Shown here: piece after piece, positions 11,141 through 21,187 of the stretch
How the letters are laid out: every line of letters begins with the position of its first letter
How positions within the stretch are numbered: position 1 is the first letter of the stretch
Source: Hyparrhenia diplandra
Lineage: Eukaryota; Streptophyta; Magnoliopsida; Poales; Poaceae
Direction: 5' to 3'
Length of the DNA: 64,000 bases
NCBI GenBank assembly: GCA_015847255.1
Contig: JADLZK010012245.1
Location: 35,994 to 99,993, forward strand
Notes under the pieces: generated by a model
What the model was told of the DNA's origin: nothing
The model's database searches: none
The model's input: the letters and a program-made list of their open reading frames with translations, nothing else
Program-made: the position numbers and the translations under genes

Positions 11141-12764
11141 TCCGGATCCTTGAGAGCATCATCTACTTTCTGCGGTTCCAAAGATGAAACAAAAGAGAAA
11201 TGTTGACAGAAAGCAGCTAGATGAGATCGAGTAGTAACTCCCTTTCGAAGACTCCCAAGGATGTTATCAACGGGGTGATCCCGTTGAATTGTTTGTCGTA
11301 GTCGTGGATGATCAACGCCTTCTGCATTTTCTTCTTGATCTTCATCATATTCATCATCAGCTTCAAGAATTGGAGCAAGATCAAGTGGTTGAACAGGTGA
11401 TGCAGGTGGATCAGTCGTTGCCGAGGTAGAAGGCGCGGCACTGCCGCGCGTAGGTGCGGCACTGCCGCGCTGGACACTTCCAGCAGGCGTGCGCTGCACT
11501 TGGTCATCGAGTACGTCAGCGGAATCTTGTGCAGCAACAACTGGTGGATCCTCCTCTCCATTAGCTTGATCTTCTTGAGGCCTTATGTCACCGATAGCCA
11601 ATTGCTTGATTGCCTCACAAGGTGGATCCTCCTTTCCTACAACACTTTGATCAACTTGCTCTACTTGAGAGCCATTAGATTCATCAAATGTCACATCTAT
11701 AGTGATTTCAACCCTACCGGTGGTTTGGTTGAAAACACGATAGGCATGCTCATTTGATCCGTAACCAAGAAGAAAACCTTCATCAACCTTAGGTGCAAAT
11801 TTAGAGGTTCGGGGCCTTTTTTGTTTGAGAATGAAACACTTGCACCCGAACACCCTAAAGTATGACACCTTAGGTTTGTTACCGGTTAAGAGCTCATATG
11901 AAGTCTTCTTGAGTTTCTTGTGTAAGTAGAGGCGGTTGATGGCATGACAAGCGGTGTTGATGGCTTCACACCAAAAGATGTCCGAAGTCTTGTACTCATC
12001 AAGCATTGTCCTTGCCATCTCTATGAGTGTACGGTTCTTCCTCTCTACTACACCATTTTGTTGAGGGGTATATCGGCCGAGAACTCATGCTTGATGCCCT
12101 CTTCCTCAAGGTACTCTTCAACTTGGGTGTTCTTGAATTCGGTCCCATTGTCACTTCTTATTCTCTTTGACGGGGAGATCGAATTCTCTTTGTGCCCTCT
12201 TGATGAAGGTTTTCACCTTCTCTTGTACCCGACACTTATCAAAGATAAAGAAAACCCAAGTGAAGCGGGAGTAGTCATCAACAATAATAAGTCCATATTT
12301 GTTACCCCGATGCTAAGGTAGGCCACCGGTCCAAAGAGATCCATGTGTATCAACTCCAATGGTTGAGTAGTGGTCATCACGCTCTTTGGTGGGTGAGGTG
12401 CACCTACTTGCTTCCCGGCTTGGCAAGGTCCACATATCCCTGTCTTTATCAAAATCAACATTTGTTAGTCCAATGATGTGGTTGTCTCTCTGCAGTTTGG
12501 CCAAGTTCTCATGCCAACATGTGCTAGACGGCGATGCCATAACCAGCCCATGCTAGATTTTGCCATTAGACAGGTATCAAGCTTAGCCTCACTTTTGTTG
12601 AAATCAACTAAGTAAAGCTTATTCTTGAGTTTGCCTGTAAAGACAACAGAGGAATCCTTCCTGCGAAAGACTTCCACACCAACATCCGTAAAGAGACAAT
12701 TGTAGCCTTTCTCACACAATTGTGAGACCGACAACAAATTGTATCCCAACGAGTCAACATGCAA
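11141..12764 (-). pseudogene. Copia integrase domain and linker
   Basis: From upstream to downstream the minus strand shows WLWHRRLAHVG (HHCC zinc region), CGPCQAGKQ, and HMDLFGPV with the first catalytic Asp. Then follow TSDIFWCEAINTACHAINRL, TSYELLTGNKPKVSYFRVFG and KFAPKVDEGFLLGYGSNEHAYRV, typical of the C-terminal integrase part. A shift at about 12210-12020 separates the halves. The linker towards RT has two exact GCGGCACTGCCGC palindromes (11435-11447, 11456-11468) placed within coding sequence. Confidence 0.85.
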
Positions 12765-12967
12765 AACATCGAAATATTGTGCTCGGTTGTGATAGCGACG
12801 TTACCAAGACCGATCACACTTCTCACATCATCATTTCCAAACCTTATGTTATTTCTGTCGTCATTGGTTTGGGAATATGATGAGAACATACTCCTTTCTC
12901 CGGTCATATGATTTGTACAAATTTTGTCAAACACCCAACTTGACCCACCGGAGGAGTATGCCCGCAA
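12765..12967 (-). pseudogene. Copia aspartic protease region, active site lost
   Basis: The frame reads SSWVFDKICTNHMTGE, matching the Copia protease block W-(V/I)-(V/L/F)-D-S-G-C-T-x-H-M-T-G. The catalytic D-S-G is D-K-I here, so the Ser and Gly of the active-site triad are replaced. FGNDDVRSVIGLGNVAI follows as expected. The protease would be inactive. Confidence 0.7.
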
Positions 12968-14046
12968 AACAAGTTTAGTTCATAAGTTTAGGTCCCCTAA
13001 GATTCTTGGGACCTTTTACCTTAGTCACAAGAACTTTGGGAACCCATATAGAGGTGTTGCAATAAAGTTTCTTTTCACTGCCTGAAGTACTTTGCAAACA
13101 CCTCCCCTTTGCTGTTTGCCTTCACTTCAAAGCAAGGATTTGAGTCTAACTTTCTTGCTTTTGCCTTTGATTGATAGGAGTGGCCCTTAGGAACAGCCCT
13201 GCACAAGATTTTATGATTTCTGAACCTTCTTCACTGGCTTTTGGATCATCTTCTTGGGTCTATTCTCGAGCCGAGGCAGTGTAGGTGACCTTCCCTTTTC
13301 TTGGGGGCGCGCACTGCCGCCCGTCCTCAGCGGCACCGCCGCGTGTGGCGCATGATACAGCTTCGGGTTGGCTTGTGTCCAACGCCTGCGTGCGGTCTCT
13401 CTGTACCTACTGTGCCTTTGCTCAATAATTTGACACATTCAACACCATTGATCATCTTTCGACCATTGGTTTTGTTTCCATGCTTGTGTCCAAGTCCATC
13501 CTTGATTCTTGGATTTCTCCCATCAATGTAGTTGGGCCTTTTTTGGGAGCCTCAATCTTGTTGCTCTTTGTTGCCTTGCTGGTTTCACCTTCTTTTCTTA
13601 CCATAGCAGTGAGCCTAGTGATCTCTTTCTCCATTGCTTTCATATTGGCAAGGTTAGTGGCATAAGCATTCATATCAACATTATAGCATTTTCCACAACC
13701 TTAACTAGTGGAGGGAGTAGAGGTATCCTTTGTGGCTAGGAGATGTGAGTTGCTCTCACTAAGAATGCTATGTTCATTTTCAAGCTTTTTGTGCTTGTCT
13801 TGCAAATCACAATATTTCCCATTTAGGGTGACCATAGCCTTCTTAGTAAGAGCATGATTTCCTTACTCATTAGCTAGGCTCTTTTGCAAGGAAGCCACCT
13901 CACTTCTCTCTCAGCTACAAGAGCATCCTTGTTATCAACATAGAGCTTTTCAAGTCTATCAAGTTGACTATCTCTAGTTGTTAACTCCGCTTGGGTACTT
14001 TCTAAATCCGCCATTAGTTGAGCAAGAAAGCCTCTAGTTTTGGGAT
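12968..14046 (-). pseudogene. Copia gag C-terminal / gag-protease spacer
   Basis: Fragmentary minus-strand frames rich in Lys, Glu and Gln occupy this part, for example NLANMKAMEKEITRLTAM at 13610-13670, which looks like a coiled coil. GC-rich near-palindromes occur at 13307-13320 and 13330-13342. Several frameshifts are present. Confidence 0.5.
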
Positions 14047-15908
14047 CTAGGTTTTTAGTGAGTCTAACATATTCTTCATCATCACTAGATTCATCTTCAC
14101 TAGAGCTTTCACTAAGATCACTAGAGTCATCACTAAGAGAAGGAGAAGGTTTGGGTTTGATTTTACCTTCTCATGCTTGGCCATGAGACAAACATGAGTG
14201 GAGTCATTGTCCTCATCCTCATCATCGGTCATGTTGTCGAAGAGCTTGGGTGTAGAGGTCTCTTGCATAGCAAATGTTGCAACATGGACTTCCTCTTCAC
14301 TTGTCTCTTTTGTTGAGTCCCACTCATGGCCGATGTGAGCTTCACCCATGCTTCTTCCCTTTCTCTTGTAGTCTTGCTTCTTGTCCTTGCCATTGTCCTT
14401 CTTGTATTTGTTGTTCTTGTTCTCATAAGGACAATCGGCAACAAAATGCTCGGTGCTGCCACAATTGAAGCATGTTCTCTTTTTCTTGTTTGGGAATCTT
14501 CGTTTGCACCATCTTATAGCCATTTGCTTTCATCCCCTTCCCATACTTCTTCATGAATAGGGCCATGTCATCAATCTTCTTGTAATCAGCCCCATCATCT
14601 TCATCATCACTTGAGGAAGAGGTTGCATCAATATTTTCTTGCATCTTCTTTATTTCTTTGTCTAGACTTGTTGATGCTTGCTTGCTGCCCTTCATCTTGT
14701 TGGAGGAGCTTGGCTTGCTTGTCTTGGTTGCCTTGAGAGCCACATCCTTGATCTTGATGCCCTCAAGCTTGGCTTGCAACTCTCCAAGCTTTCTTCTTTC
14801 ATTTGCCTCCTCTCTTTGCATGTCATAGGTGAGTAGTCTTCCAAACACATCATTTGGAGTGAATTGTTCAAACTTCTTCTTGTCACGAATCAAGGTGACC
14901 ACTATGTCATTTCTAGGTGTGTATGCCTCAAGCATGATCTTTTGACAACGGTGTGGTCATCTAGATCCTCATCTCCAAATCCTCTAATCTTGCCAACTAG
15001 CACCATCAACCCGGTCAAACATTTCTTGGGCTCCTTCTCCATCAAGGATCACAAACCGGTTGAGCTTGGCCTTCAACAAGTCAATCTTGGCTTTTCTTAC
15101 TTTGTCTACTCCTTCATGTGCAAGTACTAGAGTATCCCAAATCTTCTTTTGCTTCATTGACATTCATCACCCTATTGTACTCATTGCCTTCAAGAGCACT
15201 AAGGAGGATGCTTGTGGCTTGGCCGTTGATGTGGGCAGCTGCTAGCTCTTCGTTCGTCGGCTCCTTGGGGTTCACCGGTGGCTGAAATCCACTGCACACA
15301 ACCTCCCAAAGACCGGGGGGTGAAGGGCGCTAAGATAGGCTCTCATCAAGTGCTTCCACTTGGCATAGTTGGTCCCATCGAAACGGGGGCAACTTTCCCG
15401 CGGGTATATTGATGAAAGACTTCTTATCGCGGTTAGTCAAGTAAGAAGAATAATTAAAGGATATGGCGGCGAACTTGTTGTTGTTGACGCTGCCCTCATC
15501 CTTCTTGCTTTCCTTCTTCTTCTTCTTGTTGTAGGAGATATCATCATCTCCATCGTCGGAGCTACTTGATAGCTCACTTGACTCCGCCTCTTCTTCTTGC
15601 CTTTTCTTCTCTCTTGCTGCCCTCCTAGCAGCTCTTGCCTCACGAATCATCTTTCTTTGATCTTTTTCTTTGAAGCTTCTCGGCAAGCTTGACACTAGCT
15701 TGCTCTTCTAGTCTTTTTTTTCTCGCTCTTGCCTTCTAGCGTTTCGCCTTGCTATTCTTGCGGTCTTTCTCTCGGCATCGGTGGCATCACCCTTGATGGT
15801 GCTCTCTTTGGCCGTACCGAGAGAAAGCTCGCCGTCGGGCTGGCCTCCACCTCCTCCACGGGGGACGGTGGACTTGCCTCCTTTGTTCGATCCCTCCGGT
15901 GCCTCCAT
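14047..15908 (-). pseudogene. Copia gag with CCHC zinc knuckle
   Basis: The 5' part (15908-15330) encodes a Gly-rich start and a basic/acidic region with SSSSDDGDDD, then PAGKLPPFRWDQL, a variant of the usual F-D-G-x-N/Y-Y box. Next comes MCSGFQPPVNPKEPTNEEL and NDVFGRLLTYDMQREEANER, found in grass Copia gag. Near 14480-14400 is CFNCGSTEHFVADCPYENK, a C-x2-C-x4-H-x4-C knuckle. At least three frame changes break it. Confidence 0.85.
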
Positions 15909-15942
15909 ACTTCACGCGGTGAAGCGTATACGAAGTAACCCA

Positions 15943-15955
15943 GCTCACGATACCA
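15943..15955 (-). other. Primer binding site of the Copia element
   Basis: On the minus strand TGGTATCGTGAGC lies two bases downstream of the 5' LTR. It matches the start of the usual plant initiator-Met tRNA complement (TGGTATCAGAGC) with small changes. Confidence 0.75.
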
Positions 15956-15957
15956 CT

Positions 15958-17331
15958 TGTAGGATCCGATGGAAGCCTAGAGGGGGGTGAATAGGCTTAA
16001 CCCCAAAATTGACCTGTTAAAACTTCGTAGACTGCCCATTACACAAGAGGCGCCGGCACTGCCGCGTCAAAGTCGCTGCACCGCCGCGTGAACCGGACCA
16101 ATGCACGAGACAGAGACAGAGAGACACTTCTCTCGGCCAGCAGCGCGGCAACGCCGCGTGGATCGAAAGCAGCATCGCGGCGTATCACCGAACCGAGCAC
16201 TCCCAAAAGCTAGTCCACGAGCCGGAGTTTGGTGCTCAAGGTTCCCACTTGTTCCTGCACACAAATATACCACGTAAAACCTTCCAAGGCTGGCGTAAAC
16301 CCCAAGAACCAAGTAGATCGGGTCGAAGCCCTTTCTCACAAGACAAATATGCAATAAAGTAAAGGGAGAACAAGTGAGACAAGGATTTGACCCGTGGTTC
16401 ACCGCGCCACACAAGGCCGGGCTACGTCCACGTTGTTGAGGTTGCCACACAAGGCTTAGCTTGCCCACGGCTTGCTTTTTCCCTCGTTCACAAGTCTAGG
16501 AGTTAACCCTAGAGATGTGGGGTAATGTATTCTTTGTAGAGTGAGGTTACAAACCTCCCAAGGCTGCCACACGAAGGGGGCAAGCTCAAAGGGCGACGCC
16601 TAGCCGTCTAGGAGCAAGCTCCAAGAGTAAAGAACCCTAGGGTTCCGGCCAAACGTGAACCAAATGCTCTTTTGAATGGGGAAGTAGTAGATCCGGTCTC
16701 CAATCGAAGTTTGCATTTGTTTCCCTCAAGAATCCTGTGGGAAGTGAGAGATTGAGTGGGGAGCTTGAAGAACTTCAATGGAGGTGAGAGAGAGAGCAAG
16801 AGGTGAGTTCCCGGCTTTCGCTTTCGAGGTAGAAGATGAAGTGAACAGTGTAACCGTTGTGGGAGGGGTAGAATGGGTATTTATACCCCACGGACCCAAC
16901 GGTAGGATTTAAGTGTGGTAATCGCCAAGATCGACACGCGGCATCGCCGCAGGCGCGGCATCGCCGCACCATTGCTTGTGCAGCGCTGCCCGACAAAGAA
17001 AAGGGTGGAACAAGGTGTTTTTTGCCGGGCCGGTCGCTTTGAGCCGAGTGTTGTGTCCGGATTTGATGTTTAGAGCACTTGGTCCATGTGTACCCGAGAA
17101 TCCTATGATCCCTCTTAATAGTACGGCATTTCCTAAACTCAAGATTCAAAATATAAAATAATTTAAATGCCTTGATCCGGAAACACCGTCATCTAGCTTA
17201 TTTGGTACCTTTGGACCTGTTCACCAACTCCATATTTTAATCCCCGCATGTCATCTTCAGTAAATCTCATTAGTCCCCTAATTCGGTGGTCATCAACGCC
17301 AAAACCCACTTAGAGCTTGATTGCACTTACA
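15958..17331 (-). repeat. 5' LTR of the Copia element
   Basis: It is 1374 bases with ends matching the left LTR. It differs from the left copy mostly by replaced or rearranged GC-rich palindromes (16053-16087, 16144-16156, 16938-16967) and by small changes at CAG/CTG triplets. Confidence 0.88.
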
Positions 17332-17640
17332 CCAGGCCGCCGAGTGCTCGCCCCGCCGTGTGCCGTCCCGGGCCGCGAGTGCTCCGCCGCCACGCCGGGC
17401 CGCGAGCATGGGGGAGCATCAAGGGCCCCCTGCAGGTGGAGGTTAATCGGAGGTGGACGCGCCCGACGACCCGTGGATCTCAGGTACGAGAGAGAGAAGT
17501 GTTGCGTAGTGAGAGAGAGAGAGAAGTGTGCTGTGGAGTACGAGAGAGGTGGAGGAGATGCGTAGGAGAGAATGAGTGCGATGATATTTCTCCCATTAAT
17601 GTCTTCACATGTTATACATGAGAAAAACTAGCCCGGCCTG
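17332..17640 (+). other. GC-rich gene-like fragment carried by the CACTA, right part
   Basis: This continues the CpG-rich fragment of 4341-4682 after the Copia insertion. It has an exon-like end, ATCTCAG followed by GTACGAG, a plausible splice donor at 17483, then GAGA-rich DNA. No protein is recognised. Confidence 0.35.
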
Positions 17641-18600
17641 ACCCAGCCCGTGGGCCCGGCCTGAGCCCGACGGGTTTTGGCCCGCCCACGAACCTTGATA
17701 GGGCCTGGGCAGAGATCTTGAAGCACGATAAAATTTTTCTTGGCCCGAACCAGGCCCAAAATACATTTTAGCTATTTTTTAGTGTAAAATGCGCGAGTAG
17801 GGCCTGCTTGTCATTGACAGTAAAGAACCGGGTTTTTTTCGGCCCGGCCCGAACGCGACCCAGCCGGAAAAATGCTTAGGTATACACATGGTCATGTGTA
17901 GGGCCTGCTTGTCATTGACAGTAAAAGAAGCACAAAATAAATCCACGGTGGAGAAAGCTTCACGTGGTCTCTGATCTGGCCGTCCATGTTGTCCACGTCA
18001 TCGATCCATGCCCACCAGCTTCACGGACCAGGCGCAACACAATTCAAGGAGCAGCAGGATCAGCTTTTGTGGAGTTCAAAAAAGATCAACTGTGTGGCTC
18101 TAAATTTTGTGGTCCCTTGTGTGGCTAGATGATTTCCAAATTTGAGACATTTGAACGTAATTTTTGCGTGGCTACATGATTTCGAATCAAAAAAGTGATC
18201 AACAATAAAGATTCATAACTTTTCGAGATCTACATCTTTTATTTAGGTCATTTTCCCATCCGAGATCATTTTTAAAAAAATTATTTTTATTACTTCGGTT
18301 TAAAATGGGCAACCCAATTGTAGGGGCGCTTCAATATAAAACCGCCCCTACTTATCACCCGTGTTTTTGCATCATTTTAAAATTCACTAAAAATTTAAAC
18401 TTTTCAAAATAAACTAAAACTTGACTTACTTTCCACAAAACTAAACCCCTGTTTTCGAAAACCTTGCATCAAAATCCACCATATAGAAATTAGACTCCCT
18501 TTTGTTTGTTGCTTGTCGAGCTTATGGTGGCCAAGGTATGTACTCTCGATCTAGACTTTAAATTATGGAAGTATTTATGCATGAGCATGGTTTACATTTT
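17641..18600. other. CACTA interior with GGCCCGGCC-rich part and a 28-bp direct repeat
   Basis: The first 250 bases are rich in GGCCCGGCC/GGCCCGAAC. A 28-base sequence beginning TAGGGCCTGCTTGTC occurs at 17798 and again at 17899, spaced 101 bases apart. At 18320-18350 is another TAGGGGCG/CCGCCCCTA inverted pair like those at the CACTA ends. No gene is seen. Confidence 0.45.
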
Positions 18601-19040
18601 CTCTGGGAATAAATCCGCAAACCCTAGACTCCATGAGTAGGGAGAGATATATATTCCAAGCACCTCTGAATAAGTTCCTGGAATATATATGCTCTTGATC
18701 CATGTATAAGCCCTAGGAAATTCAAGGGAGATAATGAGGGCGTGTATACTCATACAAGTATCCAGATGTATGTCCTTCCCAACAAGCATATGTATATAAG
18801 TGCTCAACGATAAATCTCAAGAATATACATGCTTGAATAAATACAAGAGGAAGGTATATACATACATAGGGTATACAAGTATACCTAGAAACGAGAAAGG
18901 AGAATAATAGGGAATTATAAAAACATGTATGCTAATATACATTCCTTCCAAATAAGTATATATATTTATTAGTGCACAACAAAGGGCCCTAAGAAATATA
19001 TAAACATTTGCATAAATGCAAACGGGAGAATTACAAGCAT
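18601..19040. other. AT-rich segment with TATATAC-type simple sequence
   Basis: Short variants of ATATACATGC and GGTATATACATAC recur. There is no coding signal. Confidence 0.4.
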
Positions 19041-20510
19041 ACATGAGGAATGGAATGGAAGGAAAGAAATAGAAAGGAGATGGGAAAACGGAGAATGAAA
19101 CACGGACTCATTCTCTCCTCTTCTCTCCTTTCCGGCCCAGCAAGGCGAGCCCAAGCAGCCGACAGCCCGGCCTACTCCCTCCTTTCCCTCACGCTCGGGC
19201 AGACAAGCCCAAGGCCCAGCAGGCTGCTGCCCCCTCCTTGCAAGCGGACGAGCGGAGCCCGCACGACGGGGCTTTCTTCCCCAACGCGACGAGCGACCGC
19301 ACTGTCGCCACACCGCCTGCCCCTCCGCCGTACCGAGCCGAACTGCTAGAGGAGACGCATGCACAGTCGCACGACCATCTCCCGAGGAGCCAGCTCACGG
19401 CCACCCACTCCCGTCCATGAGCACAGCCACCGGCGTCAACGCCAACAGTGGCGGAGCCGATCCAGTCGGCCAGCTGCCGTCCGCCGCGGGATTCCGGCAC
19501 GTGGAACTCGCCCGCCGGAGCTGGAGAAGAGGACGAGCATAGTAACCACACCGGCCTCCTCGGCCAGCTGTCTCGGACCAAGCTGAGCGCACAGGACGAG
19601 GCGTCAACGCCAACAGCGGCGCCGAGCACCGTGCTCGCGAACGTTGCCGTCGTCGTGGCCGGCAACTGCGCGCCTGTGCAAGGAGACCGGGCTATAGGCC
19701 AGCTCACCGGCGATGGACACGGCCCGGCCAACTAGCTCACTGCCCCAGGGTCGCCCAGCGCCAGAAGGTGAGCTGCCGGAAAAAGATCGGCGAAGGCGGA
19801 AAATATCGCCCGCTGGACACCCCGCGGCGAGGCTATAAATACCGCCACCCGGCTCACGATCGACCTCGCCCCTTCCACCACAAGGTCCGCCAGCGTCGGG
19901 AACACACCGTGCTCGCCTCGACCTCCCTCTCCTCCCTCCTATCTCCCCCAGTTCCGACCGCCCCAAATCGGGTGTCCGCTGCCGCCATTGGAGCCGCCCG
20001 TCGTAACTCTCCCTCCGCTGCGTCTCGGTCGAACCAGGGTACGAGGTGAGTCAATTCAAGGCCCGTTCAACCGATTAGTGTAGCCAATGTTCCTCTTGCC
20101 CCTTTGCCTGCCGCGTACGCCGCCGTCGAGTCGCCCGGCAAGACCGCCGCCGGGGGAGTCGGCCTTCCCCGTCGTCCCCGAAGCCTACCATCGTGTTCGA
20201 GGAGGCGCCCTAGACCTTTAGGACCTCGCACGGCGAGCTCCGGGTCCGAGCCGGAATCATCTCGGCCGAGTCCGGTGACCCCACCGCGCCGGGGTGACCA
20301 GGGGACGGAACCCTGTAACCCGTCCATGGCAAGATACGCCCCGACCACCCGTTCGACGGCGTCACGAAGGGGCGAATGAGATGCCAGCGCGTCCCCACTC
20401 CCGTTCGGGCCGTTACACACGCCAAAGGCCACGTGGGCTGGACCCATGGCTCGCTGGCCAGTCACACAGGGTGGCACACGGTTGGGTACACTAGGGTTAA
20501 ATGCTAGGTG
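19041..20510. other. GC-rich segment with TATA box and donor-like site, no gene recognised
   Basis: This CpG-rich stretch is open in many frames on both strands by composition alone. On the plus strand, GGCTATAAATACC at 19831-19843 and GAGGTGAGTC at 20044 could be a promoter and a first-exon donor of a captured gene or of an LTR. No domain is recognisable in any frame. Confidence 0.35.
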
Positions 20511-21182
20511 CACCCGAGTTCGTATTACGTGGTCCTATAAGTACTATTTCCCATGCCCAGAAAATTTCCAGAAAAATTTGTAAATTCATGATTTGATTTA
20601 TAGAATTTTATCATGTAATTATTTCAAATTTATTACATGATAAAATTATATTATAATATTACCCTAATTAATAAATTAGGGATTAATATTATAAATTCCA
20701 TAACTCATGCATTTTAATTCCGTTTGGCGTGAAACGACTTCCATAATTTATCTAAATTCTAGATCTATGCAACTAACCTATTACCACCATAATGTTCTAT
20801 GCTTGTTTTGTGTGCCATAGTTCAAGCTAGGTTTTGTCGCCCGACGTGAGATAGCTTTCGACGATCGGATTAGAAGTTTCTCCCTGAGTACGTTAGGAGA
20901 CGTTCGACGCCGCGCCGATCAAGAAGAACATCCCAGGCAAGTCCTTACCCCCTAATCATGACCATAATAAGATGAGATGATGATGATGATGATAGACATG
21001 ATGCATCACCGTGGATAATCTCGATTAGTATATAGTGGTATGAGCGATAACGTAGCTATGGAGCTAAGCCGATGACGTAATCATCCACGTTACCTACGCC
21101 ATACGTTGTAATCAAGTATAACCTAAGATCGCCTAATGAACCCTAACCAACAAAAGAGGTGGGTGATAGTAATTCATTGTGA
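20511..21182. other. Unclassified repeat-like DNA, left of solo LTR
   Basis: AT-rich sequence with a GATGATGATGATGATG run at about 20977. The same stretch resumes after the solo LTR at 23492, so this was one continuous sequence before insertion. Its style suggests a degenerate gypsy-type element, but I could not find matched LTR ends. Confidence 0.35.
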
Positions 21183-21187
21183 GATGG

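Larger units (their letters stand above)
4683..17331 (-). mobile_element. Ty1/Copia retrotransposon, SIRE/Maximus-like, 12.65 kb
   Basis: Two LTRs (4683-6063 and 15958-17331) bound an internal region coding on the minus strand in the order gag, protease, integrase, reverse transcriptase, RNase H, which defines Copia. Flanks are GCAGG (4678-4682) and CCAGG (17332-17336), a target duplication with one mismatch. The primer site abuts the right LTR and a purine tract abuts the left LTR, so the right LTR is the 5' LTR. An extra 3-kb segment with a third ORF lies between pol and the 3' LTR, as in SIRE/Maximus elements. The coding regions are broken, so this copy is dead. Confidence 0.9.

Noticed and set aside
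4683..17331. CRISPR-like array suggested by repeated short palindromes
   Set aside because: The spacing is irregular over 12 kb, the units are only 13 bases, the host is a plant and the motifs lie in a retrotransposon.
19041..20510. ORFs of 90-180 codons on both strands
   Set aside because: Several frames are open at once in CpG-rich DNA; translations are Arg/Ala/Pro/Gly-rich and unrecognisable.
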